Below, in pieces: positions 10,000 to 21,498 of a stretch of 64,000 nucleotides of DNA. The stretch lies in NCBI RefSeq assembly GCF_038502225.1, contig NC_091341.1:5700052-5764051 (forward strand), given 5' to 3'. Position numbers and translations under genes: made by a program. This DNA comes from Cherax quadricarinatus (lineage: Eukaryota > Arthropoda > Malacostraca > Decapoda > Parastacidae). The notes under the pieces are model-generated. The model was not told the DNA's origin and did not search any database. It saw only the letters and a program-made list of their open reading frames with translations. Position 1 is the first letter of the stretch, and each line of letters opens with the position of its first letter.

Positions 10000-10344
10000 A
10001 ACAAGTCGGCCGTCTCCCACCGAGGCAGGGTGACCCAAAAAGAAAGAAAATCCCCAAAAAGAAAATACTTTCATCATCATTCAACACTTTCACCACACTC
10101 ACACATAATCACTGTTTTTGCAGAGGTGCTCAGAACACAACAGTTTAGAAGCATATACGTATAAAGATACACAACATATCCCTCCAAACTGCTAATATCC
10201 CGAAACCCCTCCTGTAGAGTGCAGGCACTGTACTTCCCATTTCCAGGACTCAAGTCCGGCTATATAAAAATAACCGGTTTCCCTGAATCCCTTCACCAAA
10301 TATTACCCTGCTCACACTCCAACAGATCGTCAGGTCCCAAATAC

Positions 10345-13190
10345 CATTCATCTCCATTCACTCCTATCGAACACGCTCATGCACGCCTGCTGGAAGTCCA
10401 AGCCCCTCGCCCACAAAACCTCCCTTACCCCTTCCAACCTTTTCGAGGACGACCCAAAGCCGCCTTCCTTCCCCAACAGATTTAAATGCTCTCTATGTCA
10501 TTCTCTAAATGACCAAACCACCTCAACAACCCCTCTTCAGCCCTCTAATACTTTTATTAACTCCACACCTTCTCCTAATTTCAACACTCCGAATTTTCTG
10601 CATAATATTTACACCACACATTGTCCTTAGACAACCGCCTCCTCGATGCTGCATTCACAACCCAAGCTTCACACTCATATAAGAGTGTTGGTACTTTTAT
10701 ATTTTCATACATTCCCTTTTTTGCCTCCATAGATAACGTTTTTTGTCTCCACATATACCTCAACGCACCATTCACCTTTTTTCCCTCATCAATTCTATGA
10801 TTAACCTCATCCTTCATAAATCCATCCGCCGACACGTCAACTCCCAAGTATCTGAAAACATTCACTTCTTCCATACTCCTCCTCCCCAATTTGATATCCA
10901 ATTTTTCTTTATCTAAATCATTTGATACCCTCATCACCTTACTCTTTTCTATGTTCACTTTCAACTTTTTACATTTACACACACTCCCAAACTCATCCAC
11001 TAACCTTTGCAATTTTTCTTCAGAATCTCCCATAAGCACAGTATCATCAGCAAAAAGCAACTGTCTCAATTCCCATTTTGTATTTGATTCCCCATAATTT
11101 AATCCTACCCCTCTCCCGAACACCCTAGCATTTACTTCTTTTACAACCTCATCTATAAATATATTAAACAACCATGTTGACATTACACATCCCTCATAAA
11201 AATCTCTTTACAGCATTTAGTAACTTACCACCTATTCCATATACTTGCAACATCTGCCACATTGCTCCCTTATCAACTATCATATGCCTTTTCTAAATCC
11301 ATAAATGCAATAAAAACTTCCCTACCTTTATCTAAATACTGTTCATATACATGCTTCAATGTAAACACTTGATCTACACATCCCCTACCCACTCTGAAAC
11401 CTCCTTGCTCATCCGCAATCCTACATTCTGTCTTATCTCTAATTCTTTCAATTATAACCCTACCGTACACTTTTCCTGCTATACTCAGAAAACTTATTCC
11501 TCTATAATTTTTACAATCTCCTTTGTCCCCCTTCCCTTTATATAAAGGGTCTATACATGCTCTCCGCCAATCCCTAGGTACCTTCCCCTCTTTCATACAT
11601 TTATTAAACAAAAATACCAACCCCTCCAACACTATATCCCCCCTGCTTTTAACATTTCTGTCAAGATCCCGTCAGTTCCAGCTGATTTACCCCCTTTCAT
11701 TCTACGTAATGCCTCACACACCTCCCCCTCACTCAGATCCTGTTCTACTTCACTCCTAAAAGATGGTATACCTCCCTGGCCAGTGCATGAAATTACCGCC
11801 TCCCTTCCTTCGTTAACATTTAAAAGTTCCTCAAAATATTCTTGCCATCTACCCAATACTTCCATCTTCCCATCTACTAACTCCCCTACTCTGTTTTTAA
11901 CTGACAAATCCATTCGTTCTCTAGGCTTTCTTAACTTGTTTAACTCACTCCATTTTTTTTCTTATTTTCATCTAAATTTCTTGACAGTGCCTCTCCCACT
12001 CTTTCATCTGCTCTCATTTTGCACTCTCACCACTCTCTTCACCTTTCTTTTACTTTCCATATACTCTACTCTTCTTAAAACACTTTTGCTTTGTAAAAAC
12101 CTCTCATAAGCTAACTTTTTCTCTTTTATCACACCCTTTACTTCATCATTCCACCAATCACTCCTCTTTCCTCCTGCACCCACCCTCCTATAACCACAAA
12201 CTTCTGCCCCACATTCTAATACTGCATTTTTAAAGCTATTCCAACCCTCTTCAAACCCCCCCCCAACTACTCATACTTGCACCAGCCCACCTTTCTGCCA
12301 ATAGTTGCTTATATCTCACCCGAACTTCCTCCTCCCTTAGTTTAAACACTTTCACCTCCTCCTTGCTTGTTGTTGCCAGTTTCCTCTTTTCCCATCTACC
12401 TCTTACTACTAGCTACAACTAAATAATGATCCGATATATCAGTTGCCCCTCTATAAACGTGTACATTCTGGAGCCTACCCATCAACCTTTTATCCACCAA
12501 TACATAATCTAACTATATATTTATTTATCCTCTTCTTCATAAAATATGTATTGCTTATTACCAAAACTCTTTCTACACATAGCTCAATTAAGGCTCCCCG
12601 TTTTCATTTACCCCTGGCACCCCAAATTTACCTACTACTCCCTCCACAACATTTTTGCCCACTTTAGCATTGAAATCCCCAACCACTATTACTCTCACAC
12701 TTGGTTCAAACTCCCCACGCATTCACTCAACATTTCCCAAAATCTCTCTCTCTCCTCTACTCTTCTCTCTTCTCCAGGTGCATATACGCTTACTATAACC
12801 CACTTTTCACATCTAACCTTTATTATATTCCATATAATCCTTGAATTAATACATTTATAGTCCCTCTTTTCCTGCCATTACTTATCCTTCAACATTATTG
12901 CTACTCCTTCTTTAGCTCAAACTCTATTTGAAACCCCTGACCTAATCCCATTTATTCCTCTCCACAAACTCTCCCACCCCCTTCAGCTTTGTTTCACTTA
13001 AAGCCAGGACATCCAGCTTCTTCTCATTCATAACATCCACAATCATCTCTTTCTTATCATTTGCACAACATCCACGCACATTCAGACTTCCCACTTTGAC
13101 AATTTTCTTCTTCTTATTCTTTTTAGTAATTATTACAGGAAAAGGGGTTACTAGCCCATTGTTCCCGGCATTTTAGTTGACTTTTACAAC
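10345..13190 (-). pseudogene. RTE endonuclease-reverse transcriptase, multiply broken
   Basis: Frames at 11632-11913, 11273-11632 and 10581-11183 line up in order with residues about 390-485, 495-615 and 670-870 of the intact RTE protein at 49491-52397. Visible blocks are MDLSVKNRVGEL, GKVPRDWRRACIDPLYKGKG, AFMDLEKAYDS, LLFADDTVLMGDS and FRYLGVDVSADG. The catalytic FADD is still readable. Stops and frameshifts separate the pieces, and the endonuclease third (about 12000-13190) is aligned by DNA only. Not functional. Confidence 0.85.
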
Positions 13191-13262
13191 ACGCATGGCT
13201 TCCGGAGAAACATTCTAATTCCACTTCCCCAAAGGAAAAGTAATAAGACCAAGAGCTATTAA

Positions 13263-13754
13263 ACCATACCCCGGCCGGGATTGAACCCGCGGTCATAGAG
13301 TCTCAAAACTCCAGCCCGTCGCGTTAGCCACTAGACCAGCTAGCCACAATAAGATTCGTCCAACTTGGTATATTTCTACACCATAGGAAGGTTAGCACAG
13401 GCACCACTGTGACCACAAATGCAAGTTTTTACAGACGAATCTCCAGCTAGCGTGGCCGTGACGAACTCTAGCTCAAGTCCCTTCACTGCCGTCAACATGA
13501 CTAACGAAATCGTAATGACACGATTGCAAACAAACCATACCCTGGGCGGGATTGAACCCGCGGTCATAGAGTCTCAAAACTCCAGCCCGTCGCGTTAGTG
13601 ACGGGTATATATACCTAGTTGGACGAATCTTATTGTGGCTAGCTGGTCTAGTGGCTAACGCGACGGGCTGGAGTTTTGAGACTCTATGACCGCGGGTTCA
13701 ATCCCGGCCGGGGGTATGGTTTGTTTGCAATCGTGTCATTACGATTTCGTGAGT
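13263..13754. mobile_element. tRNA-derived SINE composite with inverted copies
   Basis: The composite holds three tRNA-related heads: two on the minus strand (about 13265-13355 and 13540-13600) and one on the plus strand (about 13637-13725). Each plus-sense head has an A box (TGGTCTAGTGG) and a B box (GGTTCAATCC), the RNA polymerase III internal promoter. The 5' and 3' arms cannot form a tRNA acceptor stem, so these are SINEs and not tRNA genes. The second and third heads are an inverted pair: ACGAAATCGTAATGACACG at 13504 mirrors the end at 13750. The unit is flanked by an exact 13 bp duplication, CAAGAGCTATTAA, at 13250-13262 and 13755-13767. Confidence 0.85.
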
Positions 13755-14008
13755 CAAGAGCTATTAAGATAAAATCAAAGAAAACTCAGATTAGTGTGTA
13801 TAAATAAACATGTACATGTATGTGTAGTGTGACCTAAGTGTAAGTAGAAGTAGCAAGACGTACCTGTGATCTTGTATATTTATGAGACAGCCAAAAGACA
13901 CCAGCAATCCTACCATCATGTAAAGCAATTACAGGCTTTCGCTTCACACTCACTTGGCAGGACGGTAGTACCCCCCTGGGTGGTTGCTGTCTACCAACCT
14001 ACTACCTC

Positions 14009-14011
<3 letters not shown>

Positions 14012-14045
<34 letters not shown>

Positions 14046-14050
14046 CATTA
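14012..14050. repeat. (ATT)n microsatellite
   Basis: A pure ATT trinucleotide run directly abuts the distal end of the RTE leader. Confidence 0.9.
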
Positions 14051-14398
14051 GAATCGTGGCTAAACCCGCTGGCATCAAACGACGCCATTTCTCATTACTT
14101 CCTCTACTTCACCTTTTACTACAGCCAGGCCTTGTTATCCGCTGTATCATTGAGTAAATATATAAATATACTTTGTTAAATTTTTAATATTCAAAGGCGA
14201 AACGTACTAACTTAGTCTTCAGAGAACCAGAATTCGATTTGGTCAGCTGACTTGAATTTCCAATATGTGGATGTTGTTAGGACCTGTTCCATATGCAAGA
14301 CAGTCGCCGAATTAATAATCCCTGATGCAGTGATGTTATTGAGAAAGGTACAACCAGTGTGAAGCCACTGACGGATGACCGTCTTGAGATACACACAC

Positions 14399-14399
<1 letters not shown>
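14051..14399. other. No feature recognised
   Basis: About 350 bp without supported coding or repeat content. Confidence 0.45.
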
Positions 14400-14460
<61 letters not shown>

Positions 14461-14843
14461 GTGCCTAATAGGTAAAACTGGTCAATTAGCAAGAACTCAT
14501 TTAAAATTAAGTCCTTTCTAAAAATTTCTCTTATACGTTTAAAGATATATTTTTTTAATTAATGTTAAAGCAAAAATTCTTAATTTTGCTTCAAAAGAAT
14601 CTTAAAAAACTTACCTAACCTTATTATAACAAGAGCAATTTATTCTAGCCTAACCCAACTAAATATATTTTAGATTTGTTTACAATAGTTTAATACGAAA
14701 CAAATGCAGTGAAATATATTTTTTTTCGTTAGGTTCAGAATGATTTTGGCGAAATTATTGCATACACAAATTTTCGCTTGTTCTATATGGCAAGATGAAC
14801 GTTACTATTTAAGCCAAGATCGCAAGTTCTGCCTATTCGGCAC

Positions 14844-14925
<82 letters not shown>
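14400..14925 (+). mobile_element. (TA)n-bounded non-autonomous element, copy 2
   Basis: The core, 14457-14847, starts TGTCGTGCC and ends CTATTCGGCACGACA, giving an inverted terminal match of about 9 bp here and longer in copy 3. It is flanked by (TA)n at 14401-14456 and 14848-14925. The internal sequence is AT-rich and non-coding, and collinear with the core at 40005-40387. Confidence 0.75.
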
Positions 14926-14930
<5 letters not shown>

Positions 14931-14971
14931 CGTCCTACGCACTTGTCGACCAGGCCTGCTGTAAATGAGCG

Positions 14972-14974
14972 CGC

Positions 14975-15040
<66 letters not shown>
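14972..15040. repeat. (GT)n microsatellite
   Basis: A near-pure GT dinucleotide tract of about 65 bp. Confidence 0.95.
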
Positions 15041-15092
15041 CATCACTAACAATGGTACTGCATGAGAGTTATGTTATCACAGACGTGGGATA

Positions 15093-15331
15093 AAAAAAAA
15101 GCACTGCAGCAAGACTGCCGTCCCGCTGCAACACTTCAGCAAGACTGCCGTCCCGCTGCAACACTTCAGCATGACTACAGTCCCGCTGCAACACTGCAGC
15201 AAGACTGCCGTCCCGCTGCAACACTTCAGCATGACTACAGTCCCGCTGCAACACTGCAACAAGACTACCGTCCCACTGCAACACTTCAGCATGACTACAG
15301 TTCCGCTGCAACACTGCAGGAAGACTGCTGT
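15093..15331 (+). repeat. 30 bp minisatellite, left part
   Basis: About eight units of the type AAGACTGCCGT + CCCGCTGCAACACTGCAGC, alternating with a TGACTACAGT variant. The same unit resumes at 23966 on the far side of the BEL/Pao element, so this is the left piece of one array. Because the unit is a multiple of three, frames stay open and yield 10-residue repeats, which I do not consider genes. Confidence 0.95.
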
Positions 15332-16051
15332 TGTGGAAAATTGCATTTATCTGAATGTAACTAATTATGTACATAACAGTAAATGATAACAAAGATAATT
15401 ATTATTTATCAGTGTTATATAGACAAGTAGGAATTTGGGACACCTAGGTCGCAAAAAATGTTCCCCTTCGATACCTACCACTGTCATAACCACAAGTTGC
15501 TCTGGACCTATTAATTAAATGAAATATACATACACCAGGAATACTGGTAAATATATAAATTTGTGGACTGTATATTAAAAATAATAAATGGTTATATATA
15601 TATACATAATTACATAACAGAAGGAAAATATATCTTAATATCACTCACCAATTTGACTGGAGATTAATGTGCATCATACTCAGAAAACCTCACTTTAACT
15701 AAATCTATGAAAATAATGCTGGCCAGAATTACACACAAAACTAGAGAGCTTATCTGAGGTTCCTGGAGCTGTCTTGTCCAGTCGTCTGATACCTCAAGTT
15801 ATGTAGGAATGCACATCCACCAATTTCGCCTCCTATTCGAGAGGTGTCAACACAATTTTAACCTCTAGAGCACGAAAAATTCTTCCTATTACACCAACGT
15901 TTGTACAAAATTCAAAACCAAGATGGCGAGTCTCGTCTGCCCAGACGCAGGCTTTCCGTTTTCTATGGCATAAATATTATTAAATACAGTATGGCCATCT
16001 ATTTACATATAAATACCGAATTACTGGAAAATATATACAGTATTTTCCACA
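15332..16051 (-). repeat. BEL/Pao 3' LTR
   Basis: 720 bp, with TGTGGAAAA/TTTTCCACA ends. By eye it differs from the other LTR by roughly 18 substitutions and one TA dinucleotide indel, about 2.5%. A purine run in element sense (AAAGGAAGGAG, about 16092-16102) lies about 40 bp inside; whether it serves as the polypurine tract is uncertain because it is not adjacent to the LTR. Confidence 0.92.
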
Positions 16052-17135
16052 CTGCGGCCAGCCGGAGTTCGTTACTAAACGATTCAAATCACTCCTTCCT
16101 TTAGGAGACAATTCCAGCCGGTTCTGGCTTGAGTGGCTGTTCTCCTAGTAGGTCTTACTACGATTTCATCTTCCGGCATCACTTGGTCTGCGTTATCTTC
16201 CATATCACTCGTGTCACTTTCCCTCAGATTTTCATTTACGTTTGATTAAACACCTAATTCCAAGGGAATCAATTTATTAATTGTGTGTAAACTTTCCTGG
16301 CCATGATACAACACTTTGACATTCCTGACAACACCTTGTGCATCTGGGTACAATGTCAATACTTTGCCCAAAGGCCACAATGTTCGATGTTGTTCAGTGT
16401 CAATCAACACAATGTCACCTGGTTGAATGGTCTGTTGATTTACTGCGTCTGTTGCACCATAAAAGTGTTCACGTAGTGTAAGAAGATATTCCTTACGCAA
16501 CACATTAGACCAATGATCAATTACTTTATTTAACATTTTAAATTTATTGCACAACACTGCCGCATTATTGTAATCTTCATCACTTTCTTCCGGATTATCT
16601 CCATAGACAAGGACAGCTTCCAATTTCCTTCCACATATTAGGTGAGAAGGTGTTAATACATCTGCATCAGGTGTATCACTCATGTACGAGAGAGGCCTAT
16701 TATTTATACGATTTTCTGCCTCCACTAACACTGCACGGAATTCTTCCAAATTAATTCTCTTCCGGTGTAGTACTTTGCGGAGACACCTCTTCACTGTGCC
16801 TATCGGTCTTTCGAACAGCCCCCCCTGCCAAGGGGCTCTAGGAGTAATAAATTTCCAGGTACACCCTCGCTGAGTTAACAGAGATTGAATATCGTTACTA
16901 TTATTTAATTCCATCAAGTGTTGAGAACCTGCTAGAAAATTTGTGGCATTATCCGAAATCATCAATCTCGGACAGGATCTCCTAGCTGCAAATTTTCGAA
17001 ACAGCTGTATAAACTGTTCTGCAGACAAGTCCTGTGCCACTTCTAAATGAACTGCCCTAGTAGCAGTACAGGAGAACAAACAAACATACACTTTCAGTTG
17101 AAGATTGAGACACTTATGCAGCATATGGGAATCTT

Positions 17136-17180
17136 TATTCAGGAGACGTTTCGCCACACAGTGGCTTCATCAGTCCAATA
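17136..17180 (-). ncRNA. Type I hammerhead ribozyme, unit 1
   Basis: Minus-strand reading: TATTGGA, CTGATGA, GCCAC-TGT-GTGGC (stem II), GAAAC, GTC, TCCTGAATA. Stem I pairs UAUUGGA with UCC-UG-AAUA, leaving a two-base bulge. Stem III is only A-U and C-G with no loop, as in minimal Penelope-type hammerheads thought to work as dimers. Predicted cleavage is after GUC. All conserved core bases are present. Confidence 0.82.
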
Positions 17181-17513
17181 CAAAGAGGAAGGCGTAAGGA
17201 GAGGAGGAGAATGAGGTAATCAGTCCCTCAACTTGGAGTCGATGTGTTCAGTCCATCAATCTTGTAGAATGTACAGCATAGGGCCGTAGACGTGGCTTAT
17301 ATACTGTAGTGAGGTGACGTGAAGCAGATGGAGGCCTGGTCATAGTGGTACCATCCACTAGTCGAAGTAGGTCTTCGTCCAAAGGTTGAACAAGTGTTGA
17401 AGAATTCTTTGTAACAAGATCCCATGATGCTGCAGTGTCTGACAGTTGTGATGAATGGTTTGAAAAACCGACAAGTTGAAGATTGAGACACTTATGCAGC
17501 ATATGGGAATCTT

Positions 17514-17558
17514 TATTCAGGAAACGTTTCGCCACACAGTGGCTTCATCAGTCCAATA
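17514..17558 (-). ncRNA. Type I hammerhead ribozyme, unit 2
   Basis: Same 45 nt fold as unit 1, but the cleavage triplet is GUU. This still obeys the NUH rule, though GUU usually cleaves more slowly. Stem I, stem II and both core boxes are intact. Confidence 0.8.
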
Positions 17559-17891
17559 CAAAGAGGAAGGCGTAAGGAGAGGAGGAGAATGAGGTAATCA
17601 GTCCCTCAACCTGGAGTCGATGTGTTCAGTCCATCAATCTTGTAGAATGTACAGCATAGGGCCGTAGACGTGGCTTTTATACTGTAGTGAGGTGACGTGA
17701 AGCAGGTGGAGGCGGGGTCATAGTGGTACCATCCACTAGTCGAAGTAGGTCTTCGTCCAAAGGTTGAACAAGTGTTGAAGAATTCTTTGTAACAAGATCC
17801 CATGATGCTGCAGTGTCTGACAGTTGTGATGAATGGTTTGAAAAACCGACAAGTTGAAGATTGAGACACTTATGCAGCATATGGGAATCTT

Positions 17892-17936
17892 TATTCAGGA
17901 AACGTTTCGCCACACAGTGGCTTCATCAGTCCAATA
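17892..17936 (-). ncRNA. Type I hammerhead ribozyme, unit 3
   Basis: Identical in core and stems to unit 2, with a GUU triplet. The monomer that carries it is cut off near 18003, where the array inverts. Confidence 0.8.
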
Positions 17937-18237
17937 CAAAGAGGAAGGCGTAAGGAGAGGAGGAGAATGAGGTAATCAGTCCCTCAACCTGGAGTCGATG
18001 TGTTACAAAGAATTCTTCAACACTTGTTCAACCTTTGGACGAAGACCTACTTCGACTAGTGGATGGTACCACTATGACCCCGCCTCCATCTGCTTCACGT
18101 CACCTCACTACAGTATATAAGCCACGTCTACGGCCCTATGCTGTACATTCTACAAGATTGATGGAGCTGAACACATCGACTCCAGGTTGAGGGACTGATT
18201 ACCTCATTCTCCTCCTCTCCTTACGCCTTCGTCTTTG

Positions 18238-18282
18238 TATTGGACTGATGAAGCCACTGTGTGGCGAAACGTTTCCTGAATA
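18238..18282 (+). ncRNA. Type I hammerhead ribozyme, inverted unit
   Basis: The same sequence as units 2 and 3 on the plus strand: CTGATGA at 18245, GCCAC/GTGGC stem II, GAAAC, GTT, then TCCTGAATA. It is encoded on the strand opposite the BEL/Pao transcript. Confidence 0.8.
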
Positions 18283-21200
18283 AAGATTTCCATATGCTGC
18301 ATAAGTGTCTCAATCTTCAACTTGTCGGTTTTTCAAACCATTCATCACATACACTTTCAGTGGAACACCATTTGACGTACCTGTTAAAATTATTGGACCA
18401 CTATAGTCTACACCTGTTACATCAAATGGTTTCACTAATTGTACACGCTCCTTTGGCAATGGTGGAGGACCTGGGTACATATAGGATCTGCCATCCACAC
18501 GGCGACATATTACACAAGATTTAATCACCCTTTTTACACTTTGCCGTCGTTGTGGAATCCAGAAAGTTTCCCTAATACAATTTAAGGTATCTTGTACCCC
18601 CACCATGCATTACATTTTTAATGCATCAAAGTTGTTAGATGATGAGTTTTGGGCAGTAAGATAGGGTGTTTAGCATAATCACCCAATTCAGCATTTTGTA
18701 ACCTACCTCTGCACCTAATTACACTGTTCTCTAAATACAGCCCCAATTTCTCTATTATGGAACCTTTCACAATTTTTCTTTCCATCATCAATTTAATCTC
18801 ATTTCCATAGATTTCCTCCTGTACCCTCTTTATCCAATATTCAAGAGGATGTGAAAACTTATATGAAATATTCATCTTGTTTAGAAATTTAAACACCAAT
18901 TTAGTTACATTGATTAGTTTGGGTAAAGAAGAATACCTATTTATATCAATGGCTAAGGAAGGACAAATTATTGGAGCGGTGGTCACAGTAGTTTCAACAG
19001 GAGCAATATACGCCTTTTGTACAGGCCAATTAGCTTTATTTACCAACCAGCTCGGTCCTTTAAACCATGATACAGCATTTACAAATTTAGCATAAGGTAA
19101 ACCTCGAGACAAGAAATCAGCTGGATTCTCCTCACCAGGTATATGATTAAATGTTAACATATGCTGACCCAAACTATTGTACTTCTCTTGCATCTGATAA
19201 ATTTCAGCGACTCTGTTTTGTACGTACACAATTTTACTGTTTCCATTGCGAATCCATTGTAAGGATAACCTCATTATCAGACCAAATTACAGTGTCGCTA
19301 ATGTTTACCTCCTGCAACTTATTTCTTATATAATTAGCTAATTTGACACCTACATAAATGGCTGTTAATTCCAACTGAGGCAAGGTACGTGATTTAATTG
19401 GAGACACTTTAGCCTTAGACATAACAAGAGAAATAACACTATTACATTGAAGGTAAGCGACTGCTCCATATGCCAATTTTGAAGCATTACAAAAAATGTG
19501 GAATACATTTTTCCTATTTGGATTGGCCAACTGGCGTGGGAACTCCAACATTGGAATTTTCTCATAATCACCAATTAATTCATCCCACCTGTTAATGAAT
19601 GCCTCAGGTAGAATTTCATCCCAAGCACATTTAAGTTTCCATGTTTCCTGAATTAATAATTTCCCTCTTATAGTAAGGGGTGACACTAAACCTAGTGGAT
19701 CAAAACATTTGGAAACTTCAGCAAGCAAAACTCTCTTAGTTAATTTATTGGGCATACTGTAATTATTAGGTTTTAACATTAACAAATCTCTCTCAGTATC
19801 CCAATTTAAACCCAGTATATTACTACATTTTGGCACTTCATCTCCAGGGTAATCTTTACTTATTTTGTCCTTCAATTTGGACGAATTACTATTCCATTCT
19901 CTCAGAGGCATATTTGCACTTTGCATTATTTTATTAGCCTCTCCATAAGTCATTAACAGTTCCTCTTCAGTTGACGTCACACCCAGGAAATTGTCCACAT
20001 AAAATTGTTTGCTCATTACTTTACTCAATGGACTTCCCGTACATTTAAGGTATGCATTTATCGTCGCTTGAAGTAGGAACGGACTGGATGTAGCACCAAA
20101 TAATACGCTCCTAAAGCGAAAGGTTTTCAGAGGGCTAAGTGGGTCAATAGGATTCTCAGGCCATAAGAAGCGGGTACAATCCCGGTCAGCCTCTTGTAAA
20201 CCCACTCTTAGGAAAGCTTTACTTATGTCAGCCGTAAAGGCATAATGCTTCACTCTGAAATTTAATAAGATATCTCCTAATTTTTCCGTCAACGAAGGAC
20301 TTGTCATCAAACAGTCATTTAAACTAGGTACATTTTTGTTACTCCTGGCACTACAATTAAACACAATTCTCAGAGGAGTGGTCTTAGAATCCTTCTTCAC
20401 TCCGTGATGTGGCAAATAGTGACCATAAATTTTGGCTTGCTCAGGAGGTACCTCTTCTATAAATTTATTAATTAACTGCTCAACAATTATATCATTATAG
20501 GTAGTTAACAATTCTGGTGTCTTACTCAGTTCGCGGAACTGAGCCTTTAACTGTCCATATGCCATTCTGTAATTAGTGGGCAATTCTGGATGGTTCAGTC
20601 TCCACGGAAGTCGTACCTAGTATTGTCCAGATTCAAATTTTACATCTCTCAAGTGTTGCTCCTGAGTAAAAGAATCGTCTGGACTTTCTTCATTTACATT
20701 TATTCCAATGCTGTCTAATTCCCACAATTTATGCACTGGCTCAACACCATCCTCTATGGAAGAATTATACTGGGGCACGACTTCAGGAGTAAGACACACA
20801 GTTATGGTATTTGTAGTTTCCTCTAGTCATGCATTATTACGAGGAATCCTACCATACATTACATGGCCTCCTGCAGTCTTCAAAAGGGTGACACCACATT
20901 TCTTTACCATACCCTTTACAAAGGAGGCATAATAGTCACTACCTATCAAAATATTTATTGGTCCTACATAATCATCACTTACACCAGAAGGCGCTAAATT
21001 TACATTATGTGAGAGTCTTTCTGTAGCTTTACTAAGCCCTACTGTAGTTATTTTCTCTGGAAGTCTATCTACAATTACTGCATTAACACGTTTTTTCTCA
21101 TTGCCCAACCTGACAGTTACATAAAGTGTCATACAATTGAGACCTTTTATCCGAGAGAAAACCAGATAATTTTAAAGTTGTGGGATCTCCCATCTGTACT

Positions 21201-21498
21201 TTCATACCATTAAGACATTTACGTTTTATGGAAGTGCGTTGTGATCCCTGGTCCAATAATGCATTTACATTTTTTGATTTATGTCTTTTATCATCAATTT
21301 TTACCTGTAACACAGGTAAGGCTACTTCAGCAAAACCATCATTATTAATATTAGCAGTAATTTTTACATTAGCTACTGTTGTGTCAGGATTGTCAACATT
21401 ATCATATAGACCCTTACACATGACTATATGGTGTCTTCCTTTGTGACATTGATAACAGAAGTTTAATTTGGCATAACAATCCTTTACATTGTGATTAC

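Larger units (their letters stand above)
10000..14011 (-). mobile_element. RTE-clade LINE, decayed copy with leader
   Basis: On the minus strand the order is: leader block (14011-13780), a proximal leader split by a SINE composite (13263-13754), the EN-RT coding region (about 13190-10345), and a 3' UTR ending in the GGCCGACTTGTTAAAAAAATA-type tail near 10000. Each part aligns with the full-length plus-strand copy at 49053-52660. Once the SINE and its 13 bp duplication are set aside, the leader is continuous between the two copies. Confidence 0.8.
17098..18346 (-). mobile_element. Hammerhead-ribozyme tandem array (retrozyme or Penelope-LTR type), nested in BEL/Pao
   Basis: The insertion is flanked by an exact 14 bp duplication, ACATACACTTTCAG (17084-17097 and 18347-18360). 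It holds two full and one partial head-to-tail units and then an inverted partial unit from about 18003. Hammerhead starts at 17136, 17514 and 17892 are exactly 378 bp apart, giving a 378 nt monomer. Units differ at only a few sites. Tandem non-coding monomers of this size, each with one type I hammerhead, match animal retrozymes and the hammerhead-bearing pseudo-LTRs of Penelope-like elements. No RT frame is present, so it must have been moved in trans. Short frames beginning MAKRFLNKD are accidental. Confidence 0.82.

Noticed and set aside
13637..13725. Possible functional tRNA gene
   Set aside because: A and B boxes are good, but no acceptor stem can form and three copies exist within a SINE composite.
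15093..15331. CRISPR-like repeat array
   Set aside because: Contiguous 30 bp units without unique spacers in a eukaryotic retroelement context; it is a minisatellite.
17248..17913. Small frames starting MAKRFLNKD in the hammerhead array
   Set aside because: They recur only because the monomer recurs, overlap the ribozyme region and lack any domain.
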